A DNA stretch of 64,000 nt from Candidatus Melainabacteria bacterium (GCA_003151275.1 PLXC01000159.1:343998-407997); one strand, 5' to 3'; shown: positions 1 to 8,991, counted from the first letter of the stretch. Program-made: numbers and translations. The notes: generated by a model not told the origin, from the letters alone.

Positions 1-2
1 CA

Positions 3-683
3 CCGTTGACGTCTCTACAAGCGACGCTGACACTTCTATCACACGGAGTTTATGGACCGCTTTCCGAAAGCGGCGAGAAGCGCGTCAGAAGCGCTGAATC
101 AGGTGCTACACGATTGATTATGCTAATTAACGATTTACTTGATATCGAAAAAATGGAAGCTGGTAAGTTGAGCATGACTTACCTCGACTGCAATCTTACC
201 GATATCGTAGAGAATTCTATCGAGGCTGTGCGCGGCTTCGCAGAGGATCACGAAATTATCCTCAAGGCACCAGAAACCTCATCGATAAAAGTCTTGGCAG
301 ATTCCGACAGACTCGTGCAAGTCATGGTTAACCTGTTATCCAACGCCATAAAGTTCTCCAAAAGTGGAGCAGAGGTCGAGGTCACAGTTACGGACAACGG
401 CGAATTTACCGAAGCGCAGGTGATAGACCACGGCGCTGGGATTCCGGCAGGATACGAAGCCAAAATATTTGAAAAGTATGAGCAAGTTCCAACAAGCAAA
501 AGTACAAAAATGCGCGGCACCGGACTCGGACTACCAATATGCAAAGCAATTATCGATCAGCATGGCGGAACGATTGGTGTCAGAGCCACGCCTGGAGGCG
601 GAAGCACCTTTTGGTTTTCCATCCCGCGCGTGGGTGGTGGCGTCAGCGGTGCGGCGGATTCCATGCAAGCGGATTCCGTATAG
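3..683 (+). CDS. Sensor histidine kinase, C-terminal part (gene begins before the window)
   Basis: This is the catalytic end of a two-component sensor kinase, which would autophosphorylate on His and pass the phosphate to a response regulator. The reading frame is open at the window edge and starts with P-L-T, the end of a typical HExRxPLT phospho-acceptor box, so the His itself lies just outside. Counting from the TTG at position 6, the ATP-binding domain shows an N-box (VNLLSNAIKFS, about residues 108-118), a G1 box (DHGAGIP, 141-147), an F-box (IFEKY, 154-158) and a G2 box (GTGLGLPI, 171-178). All are intact. The TTG is internal and not the true start. No response regulator is visible downstream. 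The sensor domain and subclass cannot be judged. The stop codon runs straight into a GATC-containing short repeat. Confidence 0.93.
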   Translation, partial: PLTSLQATLTLLSHGVYGPLSESGEKRVRSAESGATRLIMLINDLLDIEKMEAGKLSMTYLDCNLTDIVENSIEAVRGFAEDHEIILKAPETSSIKVLADSDRLVQVMVNLLSNAIKFSKSGAEVEVTVTDNGEFTEAQVIDHGAGIPAGYEAKIFEKYEQVPTSKSTKMRGTGLGLPICKAIIDQHGGTIGVRATPGGGSTFWFSIPRVGGGVSGAADSMQADSV

Positions 684-747
684 ATCCGATAGATGTGATA
701 GATCCGATACGCCCGAGAAAATCCGATAGATCCGATAGATCCGAATC
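683..747. repeat. 9-bp GATCCGATA-type short repeats
   Basis: Starting at the kinase stop codon there are about six copies of a 9-bp unit close to GATCCGATA. Three (one degenerate) lie at 683-709 and three in tandem at 721-747, separated by an unrelated 11-bp stretch. The block holds four GATC sites (683, 701, 729, 738). It could be a slippage product or a methylation/protein-binding cluster; the sequence does not decide. Confidence 0.75.
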
Positions 748-949
748 AGTTCAATGCAGGCGACGCTAGCGCTCTCCCAGCGTGTCTGCCCTGGCTAAAG
801 GCTCAGCTGTCGACACTTTTTCGACATAAACAAGTTTGATACAAAGCGTCGATATAGTTTCAACATCGGCACCAAATCATACAAACGGCGCAGGCTAAAG
901 CAAGACCTTCGATGTACGCGGGTCATCTCTGTCACGGAGGATTTTACTA

Positions 950-1573
950 ATGGGCAATCATGAAAATTTCGAAGCGAACAAAGCCGCAGACTCGGTGCAA
1001 GAAGGAAAGCTGAGCAATCTATCAGCCTATGTCATGGAGCGCACCGCTCCCGGTCAAGGCGGCGGACGTGACAGAAACAACGGTCTCGTCGAAAAAGGTA
1101 TCTTGCCTTCGATGAATATCATGGAAATGTCCAGCGAAATCCGAACCGGAACAGAGGCTAGCGCGAAAGAAACTCACGATGCAGGCATCAAAGTCGAGCA
1201 CGGCAAGGACGGCAGCACAAAAGTAGAATATCCAACCGGCATCAAAATTGAATCGACAGGTGTATCGCATTCGGAGAACGCAAAGGGCAACATTAAGGTT
1301 GAAACCTCCGGCACCGTCATCGAGGTAATGCCGCCCAACCATCAAAACAAGAAGGGAGAGGTATTCGATGAGAAAGGCAGAATTATCGCCAAGCCTAACG
1401 AAGATGGAAGTTACACCGTAGATAGTGGCAAAGGTTTCTTTACTCAATATCCTGACGGCACCATCGTCAGAGAATCTGCAATCAGAAGTCGCGACGGCAA
1501 GACATTTGAGGTCATCGACACTAATTCTCCGTTAGGCAACTTGAGACCTAGCGACATGACGCACCACAAGTAA
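950..1573 (+). CDS. Hypothetical protein with RHS/YD-like hydrophilic repeats
   Basis: A 207-aa protein of unknown function. The ATG follows a clear GGAGG (936-940) at good spacing. There is no signal peptide or membrane segment. The C-terminal two thirds alternate short turns and beta-prone stretches rich in G, D, K and T, such as EHGKDGSTKVEYPTG, YTVDSGKGFFTQYPDGTIV and SRDGKTFEVID. This resembles the texture of RHS/YD or LysM-associated orphan proteins but matches no defined repeat. The next gene downstream has a similar build, so the two may be distant relatives or encode associated products. A strong stem-loop follows the stop. No function is proposed. Confidence 0.75.
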   Translation: MGNHENFEANKAADSVQEGKLSNLSAYVMERTAPGQGGGRDRNNGLVEKGILPSMNIMEMSSEIRTGTEASAKETHDAGIKVEHGKDGSTKVEYPTGIKIESTGVSHSENAKGNIKVETSGTVIEVMPPNHQNKKGEVFDEKGRIIAKPNEDGSYTVDSGKGFFTQYPDGTIVRESAIRSRDGKTFEVIDTNSPLGNLRPSDMTHHK

Positions 1574-1607
1574 CACGAGACCGCATCTCCACACTGAATT
1601 TTCGCCA

Positions 1608-1677
1608 AAAATGGACGGCTGACTATCAAACTAGGATTGACCTTCAATCTAGTTGTGGTGTCAGCCGAATCCATTTT
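1608..1677. terminator. Long stem-loop, probable transcription terminator
   Basis: AAAATGGA-CGGCTGAC (1608-1623) pairs with GTCAGCCG-aa-TCCATTTT (1660-1677). Inside it, CAAACTAGGATTGA pairs with TCAATCTAGTTGTG. The flanking A- and T-runs make it compatible with termination on either strand, and it lies 35 bp after the preceding stop codon. Confidence 0.65.
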
Positions 1678-1809
1678 GCATTCTGAACTGTTTCTCGAGC
1701 CGGCCCATTCGAAAAAAATTTGTCACGAGAAACGCACATAAACAACTTGTATACAGAACCTCTGTAATGTTCTTCTCATAGGCACACGGGCGTTTTGGAG
1801 GACAAATCG

Positions 1810-2601
1810 ATGGGTGAATCAAATATGCATGGTAAGGTTTTTGACGGTACTGAATGTGCGATGGCATCATCGAAATCTGCATCGCTTGTAGGCGATGAGA
1901 TGGTCTGCAAATCATTCAACGATATTTTCCGCAAGCCGAAACAATCTGACGAGGCATGTTTCCTCCCGTCAAATGCGGCTTTGCTTGAGCAGCTCTCCGA
2001 CGCACAAAGTGGCAAACCAGGGGTCTGTGAAGCACCAAAACACGAGAAGCGGGGTCCCGTTGATGTCACCAGCGACGAGTATGGCGAGATGATAGCAGTC
2101 AAAGATTCTCGCGGTAATACTTTTACTAAAAGATCTGACGGCAAGTGGGTAGAACATGGCGACTACGGCGACACGACAGTGGAAAATCTCACAGTCGACA
2201 GTAAAGGGAACCTCTCGTACGACTACAACGGCAAAGATACTCACACTCATAACCAGTGGAACGCTGATGGGTCGTACAGCTTCGATTCAAAGGATCAAGG
2301 CAAGCTCGTCTATGATAAAGACAACAACGTGGTTGAAGCACCAGCCGGAGACGGACACAGCCGAAAGTTTCATTACACCAATGGACAGTTGGATCAAATA
2401 GACGGCCGTCTCGGTCATTGGGACCGCGTTGTGAAAGACGGACAGGTTTCATGGGTGAACAAAGGCACCAAGGCAGTATGGGAAGGTGATTTCAGAGTGA
2501 ACGCGGGCTCCGACGCCTTAGAATTCAGAGGACATAACGGGGCTGCCTGGGAGTTCACCACAACTGGACGAGATCTTCGCCTCCCTGCAAAAAAGCCATA
2601 A
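1810..2601 (+). CDS. Hypothetical protein with C-terminal RHS-like beta repeats
   Basis: A 263-aa protein of unknown function. I start it at ATG 1810 rather than the upstream in-frame TTG 1795, because TTGGAGGAC (1795-1803) is the ribosome-binding site. The first ~85 residues are polar with no clear motif. From about residue 85 onward the sequence is a run of beta-turn units (EYGEMIAVKDSRGNTFTKRSDGKWVE, shown here in part as MIAVKDSRGNTFTKR; YDYNGKDTHTHNQWNADGSY; WVNKGTKAVWEGDFRV) like those of RHS/YD or toxin-scaffold proteins. It lacks a recognisable RHS core (PxxxxDPxG) and any toxin tip. It shares compositional style with the gene before it. No signal peptide is visible. Confidence 0.72.
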   Translation: MGESNMHGKVFDGTECAMASSKSASLVGDEMVCKSFNDIFRKPKQSDEACFLPSNAALLEQLSDAQSGKPGVCEAPKHEKRGPVDVTSDEYGEMIAVKDSRGNTFTKRSDGKWVEHGDYGDTTVENLTVDSKGNLSYDYNGKDTHTHNQWNADGSYSFDSKDQGKLVYDKDNNVVEAPAGDGHSRKFHYTNGQLDQIDGRLGHWDRVVKDGQVSWVNKGTKAVWEGDFRVNAGSDALEFRGHNGAAWEFTTTGRDLRLPAKKP

Positions 2602-2783
2602 AGAACTTTGATAGACAGTCTCGGTACAGTCTACATATCTTCGCAACCAAATTACACACGAGCACTCGGGGCTGCCAATGGTTGCGCCTTGAACCCTGAC
2701 CTGAACGTCGAAGCCTCCAGGGCGTTTGGTAACTTACCGGTAACCTTCTCTAAATACAATCATCTCACTAAGGGTTTACCACG

Positions 2784-4496
2784 TTGAATGATCGCAAACA
2801 CGAAGATAGCGGAACGCGCATCGCTCATGAGATCGAGGCTAAACTAAGTCATGGCGACAAAGTTCATTCGACGCTGCATGATGAATTGCATAAATTGCAG
2901 AAGCAGGATTCGCATCAGGGAGTTGTGAGCTCAGGCAAGTTCCAACATGACGTGCACACCGTCGAAAGTAAGCTGCACAAAGATGGGTACCTGCCCAATC
3001 TCCATATCTCCGTAGACCACAAATCGCATGTCAGTCTCCAGCACATCAAACATCATTCCAAAGACCCCTCGGAGCGCACGCCGGGCAGTAATGACCATCA
3101 CAAAAAGGACCAAGTAAAACATCCAACAACCAACGGCGAACCCCATGCCGATGGTCGCGACAAGGCGCAGCCAAAGCCGCTTGCTCGGCCGGAACGAGAT
3201 CCAGGCAGCGGGAAGGAATTGCAAATTCCGCTGCCTCCTCCGAAGCCAACACTAGATTGCCGCCCGGCCCCGTATCCCGCCTCGGATCAAAATGTTATTC
3301 CGAATCGGGATCCAAATTCTGGGCGCGCCATTGACCCAAATCGTGATCCAAATTCTGGAAATTACCTTGCTCCTAATCGAGATCCTAATTCCGGGCGCGA
3401 TGTAATTCCTCGTGGGCAAGATATCTGGCCTGACCTTGTCCCAAATCGTGATCCGAATCCAGAGCGCTTTGTTATCCCTTATCCTGCTCTCAATCCCGGA
3501 AGCGATGTTGTCCCTCATCGGGATCCTAATTCAGGGCGCGATTTTGTCCCAAACCGGGATCCAAATTCTGGGCGTGACGTTGTTCCTTACCGTGAAGAGA
3601 ATCCATTTCGCCTGCCTCCAAATGATCAAATTGGAAACCGGTTGGTGCCCTTCGATCAAGGCGGCGAACCTATTAAAAACAGCGGTGAGTTTAGAGAGAT
3701 GCACCTAGAGAATCGCTCGGCAGCTCACGCTGGCGCAGACGCGTTGGTCTATGTTCGAAAGGATTTCGATCCAAGCAAACCTGTTCATCTGGTTGTTTAC
3801 AATCACGGTTTCGAAAGCACCGTTACTAATGCCTTGCAACGAAATCAGATCATGGAGATGATGTCACAAGCACAGGCAAACACAGTGCTCGTTCTTCCCG
3901 AATGGCAGGCTAACCCTGGTTCTCGCAGTGGTCAGTCTGGAACATTTCAACAACAAGACAAATTCACCAAAATGGTTCAAGAAATGATGCAGAAAACTCC
4001 TGCTCTGCACGGCGCGTCCTTAAACAACGTTGACCGCATCGACATCATCGCCCACTCTGCAGGCTATTCTCCAACCGAAGCGGAAATTTACAACAATCCA
4101 GCAATCTCGGGAAAAGTTCACAGCATTACTCTTCTTGATTCACTTTATGACCGTCACGGCTTTGACAAATGGCTGGGGGACAACATCAATGATTTGAGTG
4201 CGGGACGCAAACAGTTTTACAATTTTTCCAACAGCTCAACTGCCACTAATAGCAGAGAACAAGCTAAGTTAGTCGCTTCAATGCTTCACAATAAGAGATT
4301 GCCTACGAACAATTACGTCGCTGACTACGGCACCAGCAAGGGTGAAGTCGCTAGGCACGGCGCTGAGATGGCGGAACGCTCAATCGTATTCGCCTCTACA
4401 ACCACCAGGCATGGAGAAATTCCCGGTAAATACATTGGAGCCACTCTCGCCGCTCTTAATCCGGAACGTTCTCAAATGCCTTTCATCGGCTCTTAA
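2784..4496 (+). CDS. Alpha/beta-hydrolase fold protein with N-terminal RDPNSGR repeat region
   Basis: 570 aa in two parts. Residues 1 to about 160 are His/Lys-rich and polar. Residues about 170-280 carry a degenerate proline-rich repeat, P-N-R-D-P-N-S-G-R plus a few variable residues. Six recognisable copies (three perfect RDPNSGR-D/A types) are followed by decayed ones. From about residue 315 the protein looks like an alpha/beta hydrolase: a strand and oxyanion-type NHG (340-342), a nucleophile elbow AHSAG with Ser 425 (family usual GxSxG), and a late His 543 in TRHGE as candidate catalytic base. The acid may be the Asp in LLDSLYD. The start is TTG 2784 with an AAGGG upstream; this is the least certain point. 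Substrate is unknown. The repeat resembles a surface linker or wall-spanning stalk, but no signal peptide is visible. Confidence 0.75.
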   Translation: MNDRKHEDSGTRIAHEIEAKLSHGDKVHSTLHDELHKLQKQDSHQGVVSSGKFQHDVHTVESKLHKDGYLPNLHISVDHKSHVSLQHIKHHSKDPSERTPGSNDHHKKDQVKHPTTNGEPHADGRDKAQPKPLARPERDPGSGKELQIPLPPPKPTLDCRPAPYPASDQNVIPNRDPNSGRAIDPNRDPNSGNYLAPNRDPNSGRDVIPRGQDIWPDLVPNRDPNPERFVIPYPALNPGSDVVPHRDPNSGRDFVPNRDPNSGRDVVPYREENPFRLPPNDQIGNRLVPFDQGGEPIKNSGEFREMHLENRSAAHAGADALVYVRKDFDPSKPVHLVVYNHGFESTVTNALQRNQIMEMMSQAQANTVLVLPEWQANPGSRSGQSGTFQQQDKFTKMVQEMMQKTPALHGASLNNVDRIDIIAHSAGYSPTEAEIYNNPAISGKVHSITLLDSLYDRHGFDKWLGDNINDLSAGRKQFYNFSNSSTATNSREQAKLVASMLHNKRLPTNNYVADYGTSKGEVARHGAEMAERSIVFASTTTRHGEIPGKYIGATLAALNPERSQMPFIGS

Positions 4497-4567
4497 GATT
4501 GCTCGTACGTAGCACAGCTGACGGGCTGACCTAAGTTTATTCACAAAGCGACCCGCGCCAATCATCA

Positions 4568-4596
4568 GCGCTGATAAAACCATCAGCGCAATTTTT
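4568..4596 (+). terminator. Rho-independent terminator
   Basis: GCGCTGAT (4568-4575) pairs perfectly with ATCAGCGC (4582-4589) and is followed by AATTTTT. It sits 71 bp after the hydrolase stop codon. Confidence 0.7.
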
Positions 4597-4750
4597 GGAT
4601 CCAATGCCTATCAGATCTTCTTTGATTTATGATACCAATCCAGTGTCCTATATGCTTTAGTAACCAAAATCATGAAAACAAGGGACGGGCTTGCGCCCGC
4701 CACCTTGCCTCCATATCAACCCTTGAGCTGAGCTCGCAGGTCAATGATTA

Positions 4751-5815
4751 CTACGGAAACAGCTTCTTCGCGGCGTCGTTCAAAGACTGATACATCCACA
4801 GATTTTCCTGACCGATGTTGTCTTGCGGCCATTTTGGTCCATGCATGTTGAGTTCCTCTGGAATGAGGTCCTCGCGCAGACTCTGCAAAACGCACACCCA
4901 TGATTCCTGCTGGCGAGTCAGACTAACACCGGCAGCTCTGAGGCGCTTAATGCCTTCAGCCAGTTCACCGACAATCTTCGCTTGCGCGGGATCGACGTAA
5001 CTGTAGCCGAATGCCAAAGTCCACATCGCCACGTGATAGTGGCTGGGCGCGTTCTGGATGAAGTCGTAGCCGGCTGCTTTTGCAACTCGGGCGAACCCAG
5101 GCAAGAGCAATTTACTAACATCCGGGATTGGATTTGAATTCTGTCCAGGCGAACGCTTGGTGTTCCAAGCGCGCTTGAACAGTTGCAAAAACAACTCAGG
5201 ACGGTCGAGGAAGGTGAAGGGCTTCTCGACAAACTGGTCGAACTCGGCGTCGCCAGAGGCGTCGACGATGCGCGAACCAGGCATGAAGCAGTAAGCGGAC
5301 AGCTCGACGGCGGATGCCTCGATTGCTTTTCCGTTCACTGACAAACGGCTATTGTACTTCGGGTCGTCAAACTCGAAGTCCAGCAGCGCCGTGTCGTTTG
5401 CACGCTTGGTTCCATCGAAACGACGGTCGCGCAGCGCACACATAAAAATCAGCTCGGCTTTACCCTTCTTGTAATCACCAAACCAACCGAACGCCTTCAC
5501 CTTCACACCATCGCGCTTCACTATGAAGGCACCGTGGGTGGTTCTGTAAATTGTCTCGTGATAGGGCATGCGGACGAAGCCGCTTTTCCCACCGTAGAGA
5601 AGGTGATTGTTCAGATTTGAGACGCGGTCACCCGGAAACTCTCCTTCGACGTCTTCCCTGGTGCCTCGGGTGAAGTCCAGGATATCGCCGAGAAGAGCTC
5701 TCGTCATGGGGGTGAACAAGTCGATCCAAATCTGTTCGTCGGTAATCAAAGTCGTAGGAGTAATTCCGAGAGATTCAAGCACGTTGAATCTTTGGAAGTT
5801 GAATTTCCTGCTCAT
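4751..5815 (-). CDS. Hypothetical protein, paralogue of the gene at 5958-7004
   Basis: A 354-aa soluble protein of unknown family with no signal peptide or membrane segment. It is a clear paralogue of its upstream neighbour (5958-7004). Shared blocks include FPGD-V-SNLN-H-LYGGK-GFVR-PY near residue 60, GAFIVKRDGVK near 95, ALRDRRFDGT followed by RANDT near 130, a long central block FMPGSRI-DA-G--EFD-FV--PF-FLDRP-LFL near 185-215, and SHYHVA-W near 270. Conserved Arg/Asp/His clusters suggest an enzyme or binding protein rather than a scaffold, but I cannot name one. Codons are strongly G/C-ending. A GGCACC-type palindrome lies in its 5' leader (5857-5874). Confidence 0.85.
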   Translation of the reverse strand: MSRKFNFQRFNVLESLGITPTTLITDEQIWIDLFTPMTRALLGDILDFTRGTREDVEGEFPGDRVSNLNNHLLYGGKSGFVRMPYHETIYRTTHGAFIVKRDGVKVKAFGWFGDYKKGKAELIFMCALRDRRFDGTKRANDTALLDFEFDDPKYNSRLSVNGKAIEASAVELSAYCFMPGSRIVDASGDAEFDQFVEKPFTFLDRPELFLQLFKRAWNTKRSPGQNSNPIPDVSKLLLPGFARVAKAAGYDFIQNAPSHYHVAMWTLAFGYSYVDPAQAKIVGELAEGIKRLRAAGVSLTRQQESWVCVLQSLREDLIPEELNMHGPKWPQDNIGQENLWMYQSLNDAAKKLFP

Positions 5816-5856
5816 AAGCGGGTCCTCATAATTCGGTTAATGGGCACCGCAAAGCT

Positions 5857-5874
5857 GACACCAGATGCGGTGCC
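5857..5874 (-). promoter_or_regulatory. GGCACC-type palindrome in leader of 4751-5815
   Basis: Read on the minus strand: GGCACC-GCATCT-GGTGTC, a dyad with central AT and one G-U pair if folded as RNA. It lies 42 bp upstream of the start codon. It belongs to the dispersed family described in the findings. Confidence 0.5.
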
Positions 5875-5957
5875 GCTTCGCGGTTCCCGACTCGGTTACC
5901 GGCTTAGAAGGCCAGCGCGCTGAGGTCGTAGCGCTCAAAAACCGAACGTTGTATTAA

Positions 5958-7004
5958 TTACGGCGGCGTCAAAAGTCCGCGCGCTTTGTCTGTGAGCGGC
6001 TTGTGCACCCACAAACACTGCTGTCCAAGGTTGTCCTGCATCCAGGTCGGCCCATTCATGTTCAGCCCCTCAGGGATGCGCTCAACGGGCAGGTTCTGCA
6101 CGACACAAGCCCAGGACTGCTGAGTTCTGGTGAGTGGATGCCCAGCAGCACGAATGCTGGCGAGCCCCGCTTGGATCGCTGCGAACATCTGCGCTTGTTT
6201 AGCGCTCGAGAACACGTAGCCGCCGGACTGAGCCCATTTCGCGACGTGGTAGTGGCTAGCAGCCATCTCAATCACGTCATAGCCATACGCTCTGGCGATG
6301 CGCTCGAAGCCCGGCAGCGAGTGACTTGCGACGTCCTTGATGGGCGCGGCAAACTGGCCGGGCGAACGCTTGGTCTCCCAGGCGCGCTTGAAGTAGGTCA
6401 AGAACAGGTCGGGACGGTCCAGGAACGAGAACGGGCTTGCAACGAAGCGGTCGAACTCAGGCTCGCCAGTGGCGTCAAGGATGCGCGAGCCGGGCATGAA
6501 ACCGTAGATCGAGAGCTCAACAGAGTTCAGCTGCGGATGCAGCGGCGTGTTGAATTTCGGATCGTCGTAGGGGAACTCGACCAAAGAAGTGTCATTGGCA
6601 CGAGCAGTTCCGTCGAAACGTCGATCACGCAAAGCAGCCTTGAGGATGAGCTCAGGACTTCTTTCGATATCGCCGTACCAACAAAACGCCTCGAACTTGA
6701 CACCATCGCGCTTGACGATGAACGCACCATTCTGCGTTTTGTAAAAGCTGTAAACATACGGAAACCGCACAAACCCAGTCTTACCACCGTAAAGGCGATG
6801 GTCGTTCAGGTTTGAGACTTCGTCACCAGGAAATTTTCCTGCTACGGTGTCGAGAGTCTCGGGTGCAGCTTGCGAAAGAATCGGGCCCAGAAGGCCTTTG
6901 ACTGTCGGAGTCACCAGATGGGTCCAGATTTCAAAATCTGAAGCCATGCAGATTGGTGTGATGCCAAGCTGCTCAGCGACATCCAAGTTCGGGAACTTGA
7001 ACAT
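5958..7004 (-). CDS. Hypothetical protein, paralogue of the gene at 4751-5815
   Basis: A 348-aa soluble protein and the second member of a tandem paralogous pair transcribed on the minus strand, 142 bp upstream of the other copy. It shares most conserved blocks (LGITP near residue 15; FPGDEVSNLNDHRLYGGK; GAFIVKRDGVKFEAF; ALRDRRFDGTARANDTS; FMPGSRILDATG; SFLDRPDLFL; TKRSPGQ; SHYHVAKW). The two diverge most in the last 60 residues and in an insertion after DDPK. Near-identical length and colinearity indicate tandem duplication followed by divergence. No known fold is recognised. Codons are G/C-ending. Confidence 0.85.
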   Translation of the reverse strand: MFKFPNLDVAEQLGITPICMASDFEIWTHLVTPTVKGLLGPILSQAAPETLDTVAGKFPGDEVSNLNDHRLYGGKTGFVRFPYVYSFYKTQNGAFIVKRDGVKFEAFCWYGDIERSPELILKAALRDRRFDGTARANDTSLVEFPYDDPKFNTPLHPQLNSVELSIYGFMPGSRILDATGEPEFDRFVASPFSFLDRPDLFLTYFKRAWETKRSPGQFAAPIKDVASHSLPGFERIARAYGYDVIEMAASHYHVAKWAQSGGYVFSSAKQAQMFAAIQAGLASIRAAGHPLTRTQQSWACVVQNLPVERIPEGLNMNGPTWMQDNLGQQCLWVHKPLTDKARGLLTPP

Positions 7005-7462
7005 AGGCGTTGCCTCGTTTTGGGTAAGCCTGTGTCCAGCAAGTGGTGGTTCTTCTCAAGAAGTCCGCTATCACGTGCTAGTCACTGGATGTTATCGACC
7101 GCGTGGAGCAGTCGGGTTGTCAGAATGAAAGTAGTAAAAACTGTGTCACGACGAAATCGCTGTGAGACCAGTTGGAATAGGCGCTTAACTAAGGAGCTTT
7201 AAAGAAAAGTGTAAAAAGCCTAGAAGAAGTGAGTTAAAAGAAACACCTAAGACTAATGACAAGAATGTTTAAGATGCAATTATCATGACAACTGAATTTG
7301 GCACCAGATTTCGCCAATGGAGCCGGGAAATTTAGTACTTGATATGACGGATTATGACGCTGCCTGCGTTTTGGTATGAGGCAGAAAAAACGTACCGCTA
7401 GCTAGCGCAATAAACAAGCGTGCGAAACCACGAGGAGAGAACGTTCTTGGCTGATTATGTGA
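7005..7462. other. Gene-free stretch between two minus-strand genes
   Basis: No coding potential recognised. It contains a 12-nt palindrome CGCTAGCTAGCG at 7396-7407 with a run of six T on the minus strand beyond it (A-run 7385-7390). This could act as a weak terminator for the minus-strand gene ending at 7463. Confidence 0.5.
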
Positions 7463-8653
7463 TTAAGCGTTAATGAGTTCGACGATCTCTTCCACGTCGA
7501 AACCCAGCAGTCCGAGGTCGCTTAGCGTGCGTCCACTCTTTGGTAGATCGGTTCGCGAAACTGTGGAAGCTAGCTGAATGACGCTATTTATCACAGGAAC
7601 CGGCGTTCTTGACAAGCGCGCAAGTTCGGAAATCAGCACCAGTGTTTCGCATACATCACGCTTGAGGATGTCAACAGCCACCTCTACAGGGATCGAGTCA
7701 CTGCTAGTTTGCTCGGATAAGCTCTGCACAAGCAGGCTGCGAGCGACGCTAATTAGCGCTTGATCCAAACAATCAGCATCTTCGGCACCAGAAAAATCGT
7801 TCAGTGTGTCAAAGAAATTGTGTACGATACACTTGAAAACCTTCGCGAGTGCTTGCAGTTCGGTTTCCATCGCCACCACAAGTGATGTCAACGACGGGTT
7901 AATGCTATTGGAAATGCAATCCAACTCTTTGCCACGCGCACCTAGAACAGCGAACAATAACAGCGCCGGGCGAATCAATCTTTCTACTTCAGAAAAACCG
8001 CGTTCCAGAACATTTGAACAGGGAACCAATTCGCGCGACAGAGTGTTTGCAATTTCGAGCCCACGTCGAGTCTCGTTGCGAGAGTTGCCGCAAACGCTGA
8101 TCTTGTCCCGCTGACCAGTAATTAGCAAAACGCCGCCTTCGATCTTTGCATGGTCGAAGAGCCCACCGAGTTCGATAATGTTCAGCTGTAAGTCGTCTTT
8201 GATGCACTTAATGCGGTCAGCAAACTCGAGTCCGCCGGCAACCGGCGCATTGACTAAGTAAATTGTTTGTCCGTTTTTCAATACGGGAGCAAGCTGCTTT
8301 GCGAGCACACCATATTCGGTGGCAGGAGCGGCCACGACAACAGCTTCGGCATTTCCCAACGCTGTCTTACAATCTTCACTAACTAGAGCGAAGGCTGTCT
8401 TGGACCTGAAGTCGCTCACAGTAGCGCCACGTTCTCTGATCTCAAACTCTAGTGGCAGCTGCCTGATTTGACTTGATTTTTCCCGCGGTGACCAAATCCT
8501 AAGATTCTGTCGTCCACCGGATAAAATGCATCCCGCCGCTAAGCTAATTGCGCCATCACCGATGATGCAAAGCTCGCTCGTTTGAATGTTGATCTGAGCA
8601 AGTGACTGAAAACTTGGATAAGTCGTAGATCGAGACTGGGCCGATACCAGCAT
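7463..8653 (-). CDS. Opine/octopine-dehydrogenase-like NAD(P)-dependent oxidoreductase
   Basis: 396 aa. Opine dehydrogenases reductively join an amino acid to a 2-oxoacid; the related ketopantoate and glycerol-3-phosphate reductases share the fold. The N-terminal Rossmann domain has a dinucleotide motif G-D-G-A-I-S-L-A-A-G near residues 32-42 and the usual VVVAAPATEYG segment near 108. The all-alpha C-terminal domain ends like the opine dehydrogenase family (RTPVPVINSVIQLAS near 340, then GRTLSDLGL). The loop where family members usually keep N-P-x-x-H-P reads ERLIRPALLL here, so the expected catalytic His seems to be missing. The substrate is therefore unclear and activity may differ. The gene is divergent from a reductoisomerase homologue, with a palindrome between them. 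Confidence 0.72.
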   Translation of the reverse strand: MLVSAQSRSTTYPSFQSLAQINIQTSELCIIGDGAISLAAGCILSGGRQNLRIWSPREKSSQIRQLPLEFEIRERGATVSDFRSKTAFALVSEDCKTALGNAEAVVVAAPATEYGVLAKQLAPVLKNGQTIYLVNAPVAGGLEFADRIKCIKDDLQLNIIELGGLFDHAKIEGGVLLITGQRDKISVCGNSRNETRRGLEIANTLSRELVPCSNVLERGFSEVERLIRPALLLFAVLGARGKELDCISNSINPSLTSLVVAMETELQALAKVFKCIVHNFFDTLNDFSGAEDADCLDQALISVARSLLVQSLSEQTSSDSIPVEVAVDILKRDVCETLVLISELARLSRTPVPVINSVIQLASTVSRTDLPKSGRTLSDLGLLGFDVEEIVELINA

Positions 8654-8791
8654 TGTTGTCCCCCGGTTAAAAAAGGCACCGTATATGACAGCACCGCATC
8701 AGGCAAATTTCCAACATATACATTGGGTAACAACGCCTGGGCATCACCACATCAGCATAGACACGAAGTAATCGGAACACAAGACCAAACG

Positions 8792-8808
8792 ATCAGGTTT
8801 AACCTGAT
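8792..8808. promoter_or_regulatory. Candidate operator palindrome
   Basis: ATCAGGTT-T-AACCTGAT is a perfect dyad with 8-bp arms and a 1-nt centre. It lies midway between two divergent dehydrogenase-like genes, the classic position for a repressor or LysR-type site. No regulator gene is adjacent, so the binding protein is unknown. Confidence 0.5.
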
Positions 8809-8923
8809 TTGTAATGAAGGTATCACCGAATGCTTTAATGTTTGTCTTATAGCAGCGTAAAACACTTGCTAACAGTAGGTCTCGGGTTGTGGATGATTTC
8901 ACAACATTGTGTTTCATTCGACA

Positions 8924-8929
8924 TATAAT
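8924..8929 (+). promoter_or_regulatory. Candidate -10 box
   Basis: A perfect TATAAT lies 62 bp upstream of the start of the KARI-like gene. A matching -35 is weak (TTCACA at 8898-8903, 20-bp spacing), so the promoter may need an activator. Confidence 0.35.
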
Positions 8930-8991
8930 TCGTCATCTATATCAAAACGCTTAACGCTGGCGTTCACAACCATATCCGAATGGAGCATTTA

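Larger units (their letters stand above)
8654..8991. other. Divergent intergenic region (opine-DH-like / KARI-like)
   Basis: No gene is seen. This shared promoter region holds the 17-nt palindrome at 8792-8808 and a TATAAT at 8924-8929, 62 bp before the plus-strand gene. It is AT-rich relative to its neighbours. Confidence 0.55.
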
